Assembly: GCF_013426205.1 (NCBI RefSeq)
Contig: NC_089424.1
Location: forward strand, 2,356,001-2,420,000
Origin: Metarhizium brunneum
Taxonomy: Eukaryota; Ascomycota; Sordariomycetes; Hypocreales; Clavicipitaceae
DNA: 64,000 nucleotides
Direction: 5' to 3'
A program made the translations under genes and the position numbers. Positions 52,211 through 61,775 of this stretch are shown here, piece by piece (positions within the stretch are counted from its first letter, which is position 1; every line of letters starts with the position of its first letter). The notes under the pieces were generated by a model. The model was not told the DNA's origin and ran no database searches. It worked only from the letters and a program-made list of their open reading frames with translations.

Positions 52211-55200
52211 ATGGGCGCCAGTCTTCGCACTGCCGCTGGGAGCCGGAATGGTATCCCAAGACAGCCCGCTGGGAGGTCATCGACATTGAGGCAGCCGTCG
52301 TCCTTGAGCGCGGTCAGAGGGATCCCAGACCGCGCTGGCGCAGCGTCCCCAGCAGATTCTGTATCGACCACTGCAACAGGCGTGAAGCGCAAGGAGCGCG
52401 ATTTCGAGTCTGATGCCGGCGGCGGCGGCGGCGGTAGCGAAGAGACAAATATTAATGTTGTTGTGAGGTGTAGAGGACGGAGTGAACGCGAAGTCAAAGA
52501 GAACAGCACCGTGGTCGTGCAGGCGGACGGCGTCAAAGGAAGCGCTGTCGGGCTATTGCTGGGCCCGAATTCTCTGAGCAACAAGTCATATGCTTTCGAT
52601 CGTGTTTATTCGGCCGCGGCAGACCAGGTCATGGTATTTGACGATACGGTCAGACCGATATTGGACGAGGTGTGTGGCTCAACTTGCACACGAATTGACT
52701 GCCTCTTGTTAACCAATTTTGCAGATGCTTGCTGGATACAACTGCACAATCTTTGCGTACGGCCAGACCGGCACGGGGAAAACATACACCATGTCGGGGG
52801 ATATGACCGAGACGCTAGGCATACTCTCGGATCAAGCGGGCATCATTCCTCGTGTGTTGCATGAGTTATTCAATCAGCTCAAGGTTGATGATAGGGAGCA
52901 TTGTGTGAAATGTTCCTTCATCGAGCTCTATAACGAAGAACTCCGCGATCTCCTATCTATTGAAGAAAGCGCAAAGTTAAAAATTTACGACGACGCGTCA
53001 AGAAAAGGGCATGCCTCTACGATCGTTCAAGGCATGGAGGAGAAGCATATTAAGAATGCTTCCGAAGGTATTAAGGTGCTTCAAGATGGCAGCTTGAAAC
53101 GTCAGGTAGCAGCCACCAAGTGCAACGATCTCAGCTCTCGAAGTCATACTGTCTTTACTATCACCGCCTACGTTAAGAAGACAAATAACCAAGGTGTAGA
53201 TGACTTCGTTAGTGCAGGGAAGCTTAACCTAGTCGACCTGGCTGGAAGCGAAAATATTCAACGATCTGGAGCGGAGAATAAGCGAGCTGCTGAGGCTGGT
53301 CTTATCAATAAATCGCTGCTAACTCTCGGCCGTGTTATTAACGCGCTGGTGGACCGAAATTCGCACATTCCCTACAGAGAATCTAAATTGACGCGCTTGC
53401 TGCAAGACTCACTCGGCGGGCGAACCAAAACTTGCATTATTGCCACCATCTCTCCAGCCAAGGCGAATCTTGAGGAGACGATTTCCACTCTGGACTATGC
53501 GTTTCGCGCCAAGAATATCAAGAATAAGCCTCAAGTGAACCCGATGCTTAACAAAAGGATGCTCTTAAACGAATTTGCTAATGAAATCGAGAAATTAAAG
53601 AGTGAGCTAATCTCAACGAGACAGCGCAATGGGGTGTATTTATCGAACGATGCGTACGAAGATTTGACTGCTCAAAATGAGTCTCGCCGCATTGTGCTGG
53701 AGGAGCAGAGTGCAAAGATTGAGACCCTGGAGACCAACTTGAGGAACAAAGTCCACGAGCTCTTTTCTATAGCCACGTCACTTATGGGATTAAGAAAGGA
53801 TCACGATGGAATCAAAGCCCAGCTGGACAACACAAAGGGGGTTCTTGATCAGACGGAGATAGTGCTGTCCGCGACGCGCAGATCACTTGCAGAGGAGACA
53901 CAGCTAAGAAAAGCACACGAGAAGACGGAGGAGAAGCTTACGGAAATCGGGGGGCAACTCATTAGCAACCTTCATAAAACGGTGAATGATGTTACTGGTC
54001 TCAGGGCAAAAAACAAACGAAAGTCAGACCTACAATCACTGAATCGAGCAGCTTGGAGCACATCACAATCGCAAGTCGCGGATGTCACGTCCATGGTTGA
54101 ACGGCGAGTACTCGAATTTCAAGAGGAACAAGAAGAGCATATCTCTAGTGTATCAAAACGAATGACCGCATTCGTGGATGAAGAACTGCGAAAGCTTTCA
54201 ACCACGCAGACATTGTTGGATGAGCATCTATACCTGTTTACTGATTCAAAGAAGCTGCTGCTGGAAAAGCAGCAAAAGTCAAAGGGGGATATGGACGAAG
54301 TTTTGGATGAGATCAAAGTGGTTCGAGATACAGTTAAAGAGAAGGTTGGGGAGAGGCTTCAGGTCATGTCACAGGCCGCTGAAAAACTATCAGGAGATGT
54401 TTTGCAAGAGATGACAAACTTTCACACTCAAGTAAGTTGCTTCTTGAAGGACCCTTGTCGGAGTTCACTTTACTCACCAGCACTTGCAGCTCCATAACTC
54501 GTACAGTTCGCTTGGAAAGGACTTCAAATCCATATTTGAAGATCTCGTCAAACATATTACAGCACAGCGTAGTGAGGCCGACAGCTTACGGCGGCAGCTG
54601 CAAAGTGCCATGAATACAATTGCTTTACAAAATACCAGCCTTTCTAGGCGAGTCCAGGAAGCGCTAGACGAAGAGCGACGACAAACTGCCGAGGACCGCC
54701 AGAAGTTGATGATCCAGATTACCAGCTTGGTCAATTCCCAAGCTGATGCACAAGAGGCTCGCCTTGCCGATAGGGCAACTTTTATTCAGACAAGTGTTGC
54801 CGAATCTAATGCTTCTATGGAAGATGCGATGGCGCAATATACCCAAGGAATGGAGAGCTGGGATGGCAAGGAAAATGAGTTGATGGAAGAGGTCAAGAAG
54901 TCTCGCGAACAGTTAAAGATCAAGTTGAAGGACGACTGGACTTTAGCGAGCGACCAAAGCACGGCTATCCAAAACACGGCCAAGTCTATTCATGCCGAAA
55001 CAGCGAGAGTTGCGGAAGACCAAACAGACGACTTTGATACACAAATGGAGGCACTGGACGACTTTGTCAACCGAGCTAAGACGGAAAGCGCTAGCCATCA
55101 CGAATCTCATGGCCAGTCTTTACAGGCGCTGTCTAATACGGTGGAACAGTCGTTTGGTAACATCTCGGCGCACTTCAAGACAACGTTTGAAAGAGTCAAG

Positions 55201-55800
55201 AATCTTGGTGAAGGCATGGAGCTGGACACAAATGATTTGCGTGACGGCCTTGAACCGCTCGAGTCGCAAGTTTGCCAGCCGCTTGTCAACCTGCGTGAGG
55301 GCATCACATCTACCACCCTGCAAGAATACCAGCCCACGGGTGACACGCCTCAGAAAGCGACGTACCTTTTCCCTACGAAACTTCCTCGCACGGAACCTCA
55401 CGATATCATCATTTCTAAGGTTGACGAGGAGCAGTCTTCACTCACGGGCGATGAGGTCAACGACAAGGACGACACTTCCATCATGTTTTCAGACATTGGG
55501 CACAAAAGCTCCCCCATCACGGCAACAAGGCAGTCCAACGTCGGCTTGTCGGACAAGAACATGAGTTTGCGCGAGGTCAATCCTAATGTGACGGCCAATC
55601 TAACCACCGGTGCACTCGCGTTTGATCCGAGAGCAAGCACAATGAGCATGCCTCCTGAACACACGATGCCTAGCTTTAAGAAACCACTTAAGGGAGTAAG
55701 AAGTGTTAGAAACCAGCCCGTACTGGCGGAAGGCAGGGAGAATCTCTTGGTGGGATTTGAGCAGAGTCTTTCTAGGAGGAAGAGTCCGAGGCTGAATTAG
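52211..55800 (+). CDS. Kinesin-5 (BimC/Cut7/Eg5) mitotic motor
   Basis: This plus-end-directed homotetrameric motor slides spindle microtubules apart. Three exons, 52211-52669, 52725-54431 and 54490-55800, give about 1158 residues, normal for BimC. The motor head shows the P-loop GQTGTGKT (about residues 166-173), switch I SSRSH (about 289) and switch II VDLAGSE (about 323). The neck follows the motor (LDYAFRAKNIKNKPQVN). A long coiled-coil stalk fills the middle. The tail BimC box is clear: PTGDTPQKATYLFPTKLPRT, with the Cdk1-type Thr in TPQK near residue 1008. The N-terminus before the motor is basic and Ser-rich with a Gly run. Both introns (55 and 58 nt) keep frame at phase 0. The start is the first ATG in frame, in context CAACAATGG. 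Confidence 0.95.
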
Positions 55801-57120
55801 GAGTGACGCGCACTGGCGGCGCAAATTTCTGGACGGTGGTTTGTTTAGGGAGTTTGGGTAGACTGTGCTGGTTTGGGCGGTTCATTCATTCATTCATTCA
55901 TTTACTTTATTTCTGGCGTGGCTTGGACACCTGGGTTATTGAGCATTTAGATACCCGTTTCTTTACATGGTGAGCATGAAATTGATTTTGATTTCTTGAG
56001 TACGACATTCGTGCTGAGGGCGGTGCATATTACCGGTCTACGTGGGAAGTTGTTTGCGCCAGAAATGTCACGATACCCGTCGGCGACTAAGTGGACGAGC
56101 CACTTTCCACTTCGTTGCCAACGGGTCATGCTATTATTCTAAATGCTAATCACAGTGAATAACCGTTGCTTTTAGCCATTGAGGCTAGCTGAGTACAGTA
56201 CTACGTCAATGTTGACCGCTCGCATCGACTCGGTTGATGCGCCGTAATTCTCATGAACTACCCGGTTGCGAGACACATCTACATTCTGGAAATGTGCATC
56301 ACATGAATATAGCAGGGACGCAACACGCAGTAGCTTATAGTATTTTATATTGACGCCAGACCTAACACAGCCTGCCATCATCCAGTCGCTCACAAGTCCT
56401 CCCAATCCCCATGGACCGATACGCCTTGAAGAAAAAGTATATATATATAAAGCCAGAGTAAAACAGAACGCTCATGTTAACCATGTTTGACAAAAAAACA
56501 GGCCGTTTAGGGATTCTCGTTTCGACATGTAAAGATCCCTCTTTTCACCAGTTCCCAACTCGATGAGAAAAAGAAGAAAAAGACCAAAACAGGTGCTCCC
56601 AAGTTTATCCGTCCCTAGCCCTCTGTGGATGCAAAATCGTGAGGATGTGCCTAATTGAAAATAATACCGGGAACCATATAGTTTCGCCTGCCCTCCCAAG
56701 GAGGTTTCCGTTCCCAACGCCATGCAAAAACTGAAATGAAAGATTTTTTCCTTCTTGGGGATTTGGATTTTTTTCTCTCAAGATTGAGAGGTGGTTGGTA
56801 ATGAGTTCTGTGCTCCTAATTGCTGTTTGGATGAGACTATAGTTGAGGGTTATGAAAAGGATGCCTGTGTCCCAAGTGGTTTCTTGTCTGTTCGTTGAGA
56901 GGTTCGAGGCAGAACAAGTGTCGATCCAGGGCGTGTTGGTAAGAATCTCGTATAGCTTATGAATGTGTTGTCCGGTAGCTTGTACCAACACGTGTAATGA
57001 TGATATTCACGGTGAAAACGTATGATTTGCCAGAGAAAAGTGAAAGTCGGCCTTTGCGACAATCATGCCCAAGTCCAAATTTGGGGTCATTGGCTCGGCC
57101 GTTCTGCTCATGGCTCTCTC
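55801..57120. terminator. Convergent intergenic region
   Basis: These 1.3 kb separate the convergent stops of kinesin-5 and the 472-residue gene. They contain a (CATT)5 run at about 55882-55902 and a short TATATATATA tract at about 56440. The segment is AT-richer than its surroundings. ORFs on the minus strand between 56472 and 57160 carry no signature. Confidence 0.5.
55882..55902. repeat. Tetranucleotide repeat (CATT)5
   Basis: Five tandem CATT units lie in the kinesin-5 3' region, forming a simple microsatellite with no evident function. Confidence 0.7.
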
Positions 57121-58539
57121 CTAGCGTCTGCCGATCTTGAGCAGACGAGTCCGAAGCCACAACACAAAGGCGGTCCAGACGCCCATGGTCTTGTGCTTGG
57201 CGGTTTTGGTTCTTTTTGGCGACGTGAAATGTACCTCGTCGGCCCTAGAGGGAGCCGTTTGCCCACCGTGCGTGCTGTTGTAGCCAAAAGAGGAAAACTC
57301 TATCTTCTCGCGGCTGTCTTCCGACATTGCGCCGCGCTTTCTTGAGGAGGAGATTCGGAGGTCGGTGCCGCTAGACATGGTGCTGCTCGAGACGCTGCCG
57401 TGACCCGCGCTGCCTTTGCGAAGCCGAGTATGTGACTTTTCAAGCTTGTGTGCCTCTTTGGTTTCGGCACGTTCTCGTTTACGAAGCTGCTCCTTGGCAT
57501 ACTTCTCATCTTTGGCGCGCTCCTTGGCCTCGAACTTGCGGCGGGCTTCACGGACCTGCTCCTGGTGAGTGAAGGTGTCCACCTCGCTTCGGGAGCGCAG
57601 ACGGAACACGCCCATGTCCAGCGAGCTGCGCAGCGGCGACAGGGGCGCAGCCGAGGTTGAAGTTGCACTGGCCTGGGTCTGTGTGGAAGACAGCATTGTG
57701 CCGGCAGTTGCCAATGGAGCGGTTGATGAGAGAGGGGAGTCGACGGCCAGGGAAGACAAAGCGCTGGAATCCAGTTCCGACCTGCTCTGATTCAGAGACG
57801 GGGGCGCCAGCGGGCGAGTCGTGCCCGAGTTGGATCGAGGAGCAGGTAGCCGCGTTGTCTGGGTTCCATCCGAAAGCGAGCTGGTACGCTGGCTGGCCAT
57901 GGAAGGGCGGCGATGGTTAGGATGCTGGTAAAAGGCGGACTGGTACAGCGCCGGGCGAGGAGCGGTGGAAGCAGAGTGGAAGGACGAGTACGGATCGACG
58001 TCGGCGTCGTCCTCGGTGATGGTGGGAGAGTAACCGGTTGGCACGCCGTTCTCGAAGGAGGTCCTCGAGTTGGCATAGGACAGTGGAGGCGTCGAGGCAT
58101 GCGGCTGCTGCTGGAAGGGGTGGACGAAGGTGCCGCCATTACGGCCGCTGGTGGTAGTTGCAATGGACGAGGTGTGCGAGTTGCCGCTTGTTGATCGAAC
58201 ATGGGAGTACTTGGAGCGCGGTGCCACGCCCAGGCCGGAGCCCGTCATGTCGGATGCGGACAAGGAGAAGCTCACATCGCGGGCGGATCTGGCACCGTGA
58301 CTGTTTGGAATCGAGTACTGGTAGGATCCGTCGCTGTCGTAGGTGCCAAAGTCAGGGCCGACGGCAAGGCCCGGCGAGGGCTGGTCGTCCCAGCCACGGT
58401 CGAGGTCGAGCGACTCACGCTCCGAGTGGTGAGAGTGCAGCTTCTTGAGGATGGGCTTGACCACAGTGCGACTCCGCGACTTGGAGATCTTGCCGCCGGG
58501 GTGGGTAAAGCTGCCCGGATGAACCTGCGTGGAGGCCAT
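57121..58539 (-). CDS. Ser-rich protein with conserved-looking basic C-terminus (unknown)
   Basis: This single-exon ORF of about 472 residues starts from the ATG at 58537-58539 (MASTQVHPGSFTH), in context GAGGCCATGG reversed. An upstream in-frame ATG at 58746 would add a promoter-like, Cys/Trp-containing leader and is less likely. The first 300 residues are Ser/Thr/Pro-rich and probably disordered. From about residue 325, a charged helical segment (EQVREARRKFEAKERAKDEK and following) looks like a coiled coil or single alpha helix. The last 25 residues (KTMGVWTAFVLWLRTRLLKI) form an amphipathic or membrane-seeking tail, so peripheral membrane attachment is possible. I do not recognise a named family. 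Confidence 0.7.
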   Translation of the reverse strand: MASTQVHPGSFTHPGGKISKSRSRTVVKPILKKLHSHHSERESLDLDRGWDDQPSPGLAVGPDFGTYDSDGSYQYSIPNSHGARSARDVSFSLSASDMTGSGLGVAPRSKYSHVRSTSGNSHTSSIATTTSGRNGGTFVHPFQQQPHASTPPLSYANSRTSFENGVPTGYSPTITEDDADVDPYSSFHSASTAPRPALYQSAFYQHPNHRRPSMASQRTSSLSDGTQTTRLPAPRSNSGTTRPLAPPSLNQSRSELDSSALSSLAVDSPLSSTAPLATAGTMLSSTQTQASATSTSAAPLSPLRSSLDMGVFRLRSRSEVDTFTHQEQVREARRKFEAKERAKDEKYAKEQLRKRERAETKEAHKLEKSHTRLRKGSAGHGSVSSSTMSSGTDLRISSSRKRGAMSEDSREKIEFSSFGYNSTHGGQTAPSRADEVHFTSPKRTKTAKHKTMGVWTAFVLWLRTRLLKIGRR

Positions 58540-59701
58540 GGTGCCGGCGGGCAATCGAATGATGGGACGAGGTGAGGCGAGCGGCCCTGAGGGGGGGAGG
58601 GCCGGCTTATAATGAATCCTGGCGCGGATTGTTGTTGTCTTCGCAGCCGTGGCCGCTGACGCTTGCCTGTTGTTTTGGTACGTGTTCGGCCAGGCCTCGC
58701 ATACGGGGCACCAAGTACCGAGTATCGAGTACCGAGTACAGAACACACGGCGTGCGGACTACACCAGTTGACTTCATCCAACTCTGACGGCGCAGCCACT
58801 CACGCCATGCCTCCTTCGCTCCTCGCTGCTCACTGATCAGTCTGCAGTCCCTCGACTTGTTGTTTAGAGTGGTACAACGGCGTCGATAAACAAGACACAA
58901 AGCATTGGCCCCTTGGGTCGCAAACAATGCACGATGCGGTTGATGGGACGGCCGACGTCACACACACTGGGCGAGGACAGGTCGACGACGTCAGGACAAG
59001 GACCGAGGATGAGAACCAGGACGACGGCGAGATCTTAAAGCAACACCAGCACACGACGGCTAGCCCGGATGGAGAGGCAGACGAAGCACTAATAAGGACT
59101 GGAGGCCACAACAAACCGACGAGACTGGGACGCCACCGAGTCCCCCCAGGTTCCCGCGGCCCAGCTGCGCCGTGGTTGAGCATGGGGGCCTCCGGACAAG
59201 GACAGGGGATGGAAATTGAAGGGAACTAATGCTGGAACTGGGCGCACGCTCAGCGCCATCGCCGCCACGACTCCGGACATGCGCCGCACAGAGGGTAGCT
59301 GGCCACACACATCAAGCACATATGAGGAACGGGAGCAAGGCGAGCTCACCCGCAGCAACGCACCCTGGCCGCTTACGACGGCTTGTGCGGCGAAGCGGGT
59401 GTTTGGTGAACAACAGATTGGACAGCACCATGGACTGCCAAGACGAGGATAGCATTCATGACCGGGTTCAGCCTCAGAGGACGCGACCACGGCACGTGGA
59501 CGACGACGACGACGACGGCTATCAGTCAAATCTGTACGGGAGCAAGTCGAATGGGCGTCTTTGGTCCAAGAGGTGGGCAATGTCTTATCCCTCTCCTGTT
59601 TTCAGAAGTACGGAGTCGGTATTCCTCGCATCAGCCTAGCAAATGTACTCCGTCGCTGATCCCACGGTCTAATTAGACACGCAGATACTCCGTATTTTTG
59701 G
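58540..59701. other. Intergenic, 5' flank of the 472-residue gene
   Basis: The minus-strand gene's promoter and leader should lie in the first few hundred bases. An array of CGAGTACCGAGTAC words occurs at about 58718-58740. Further right, both strands carry overlapping ORFs without signatures. A TACTCCGTA word lies at 59686. Confidence 0.45.
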
Positions 59702-60049
59702 ATGGAATCTTCAATAACACATCAAGTGGAGAGACAGCGAAACCAGGCTTCAGGTCAAAAGAAAAAATCTGCCCTGGACAAGCATGAGGATCGCGTCTTC
59801 TCACGAGTTATTACTATTGCAGCGGCAAATATATCTCAAAATGAAGCCCAAATCTCAGGATTGATGTCACTATGGAGCAGTGAGCCATTGATTCGTCGCC
59901 CGGGCTCGCCGTTGCAGGTTCTAGAGGCTTGGCCCTCATCTTGGTTCTGTCTCCTAGTACGCCTCGAGCCACAAATGATGCCTTCTGTGGAGCAGCAAAA
60001 GCGTCCCATGAACCTGCGATGGCCTGGCAGATGGGTCCGTCTCATTTGA
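59702..60049 (+). CDS. Weak candidate ORF (115 residues)
   Basis: The ORF starts at ATG immediately after a TACTCCGTA word. It has a hydrophilic N-terminal half (QVERQRNQASGQKKKSALDK) that looks protein-like, but its second half is Trp/Arg-rich and less convincing. There is no domain, splice evidence or clear promoter. Confidence 0.15.
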   Translation: MESSITHQVERQRNQASGQKKKSALDKHEDRVFSRVITIAAANISQNEAQISGLMSLWSSEPLIRRPGSPLQVLEAWPSSWFCLLVRLEPQMMPSVEQQKRPMNLRWPGRWVRLI

Positions 60050-61401
60050 CTTTTGGCTTGAAGCGTAATTGCTCCTGCGTACCGAGCTACGCCGTATGGA
60101 TGTAGACCTCATCTCGCGACACGCATTGGATTCCGTAGCTTCTGCTGCTTCCGTAATAGTCGGAATTGGACAGTGCAAGACGGAGAGGACGCAATGGGGG
60201 GTACGGAGCAATATGCCCCTTGTTCCCTTGGAGTCGTCTTCCGCCGCCTGCATTACGGAGGGAATTTGCGCTATTCTGTCACAAGACAAACCCGCATACG
60301 GAGTGCACAGGGTACCAAGTCAGTAAAGGAGTCACTGGAAAGAGACGCAGGCACACGCGTTGCGTCGGACGTCTCGTCCACAGAGTCAACACATCTCAAC
60401 TCGTTCATGTACTCCGTGCTTCCAGACTACGATGATGAGTTGACCAGGCTCGGGGCGGCGTACATACATGCATACGGAGTACGGGGTATGGCAACAATGC
60501 AGGGATGCGATTCTGCTCACCGTTTCGTTTTTCTCTTGTTGCGTTTCGACCCCCTCCCCGTCGCCCCGGCCACCGGGCCCGATCTCTTGACAACTAGGCA
60601 TCAGAATTGGTGCTAAGACTCGGTCTGGTTAGTTGGCATCCAGAGTTGTGGAATATGCGGCCAAATCCGCACGGCGGTAGTGTACGATATAGTTCTCTTG
60701 GACCATCTATTCGTCATGGTGAGCTTGTTGTCCCGCAGACGGAAAACATAAACAGTGGTAGCCTGGTGAGGACGAAGGCATGAAAACGCTTCCGGCTGCT
60801 GCGTTCCTCAGCAACTGCAGATTGTGGCGTTTGAGGAACCAGGAAATGGATGGTGACACCAGGCTCGGCAGCGGCAGTTTCTGATGCAGCGGTCTGGAGT
60901 CCCCGTCCTGTGCAGCAAGACATCAGTCTCAACAGTCTGTTTTGTCGAGGTTTTGGAGCCTTCAGATGGCGTCCCAACCAAATTGGACTTGTTACGAAGA
61001 ATGAAGGGATCTCCTGGCACCGAGAGTCGTTTGTTCCACTGCTCTTGTTTGACTCTTGCCCGCCCCTGCCGTGCTTCTCTCCACATTGTTGCATCTTGAA
61101 CATCTTCAATACAAGACTCTCGTGGCATCGGCTTTGTGGGCGCGCAAGACGTCAACTCCGTACAAAGAACCTATCCCAAAGATGAAATATTTGGTCCTTG
61201 TCCACCAGCAATGGCCGCCTTGATTGTCTTTGAAACTACACAGTATCCATCCGCTGAGCCGCGGTTTGCATTTCTTGCCGCCTGCGTGGGCAGTTTGCCA
61301 TGTAAGTGTCACGTCCTACAAATGGCGCATGTCATTTTGTTGGATATATTTACTATTCCCTTGGCAGATACGCTCCACAGCTACAACTCCACAGATAAGG
61401 C
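60050..61401. other. Intergenic, motif-rich, no clear gene
   Basis: A composite motif CGTACATACATGCATACGGAGTACG lies at about 60461-60485. Just before 61200 there is a C/T-rich stretch (GACTCTTGCCCGCCCCTGCCG) that resembles a leader. An ATG at 61211 opens a frame containing a possible 66-nt GTAAGT...CAG intron (61302-61367). Support is not enough to call a gene. Confidence 0.4.
60461..60485. repeat. Composite TACATAC + TACGGAGTA module
   Basis: CGTACATACATGCATACGGAGTACG joins the TACATAC word and an exact TACGGAGTA (60473-60481), as at 13751. It is the third composite copy in the window. Confidence 0.5.
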
Positions 61402-61602
61402 ATGGCAGAGCGCCTCATTTCTACGCAGAGGGCTGATATTGAGCGGCAATGCGAGCAATCGCATGATGCACCTGAACTGAAGCACAACCCGCGCTACTGC
61501 GCATTTGATCCCGAGATAGCAAGGCATGCCCGCGGCTACGGCCATGGCGAGAAAGGAAAGCCCATCTATCCGTGGGTCTACAAAAGGGCGCAGGCGTTTT
61601 GA
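61402..61602 (+). CDS. Candidate 66-residue ORF
   Basis: This ATG ORF has a hydrophilic, protein-like sequence (contains NPRYCAFDPEIARHARGYGH and KPIYPWVYKRAQAF). Its codons show no obvious random bias. Upstream lie a C/T-rich leader-like stretch and a possible 66-nt intron. Its stop overlaps the next ATG as TGATG. I recognise no family. It could be an exon of a larger gene. Confidence 0.25.
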   Translation: MAERLISTQRADIERQCEQSHDAPELKHNPRYCAFDPEIARHARGYGHGEKGKPIYPWVYKRAQAF

Positions 61603-61775
61603 TGTTGTTCATTTTGTTGCTCATGCAACGGATACTGGTGACAAGCTGTCAGGCTCTGACTTTCAATATCTATCCATTTGGATCTGCAAAAATTATGCAG
61701 ACTTGGTGTGACTTCAAAAGTTCAGACATTATCAGGCTTACTGAAAGAATGAACCAAGACAAGATTTCCGGCTGA
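61602..61775 (+). CDS. Candidate 57-residue ORF with signal-peptide-like N-terminus
   Basis: The ORF begins MLFILLLMQRILVTSCQALT, a short hydrophobic start that could act as a signal peptide with cleavage near SCQA. The remaining 38 residues are polar with one Cys. Its ATG overlaps the stop of the preceding ORF. Overlapping small ORFs are uncommon as real fungal genes, so this may be chance. Confidence 0.15.
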   Translation: MLFILLLMQRILVTSCQALTFNIYPFGSAKIMQTWCDFKSSDIIRLTERMNQDKISG

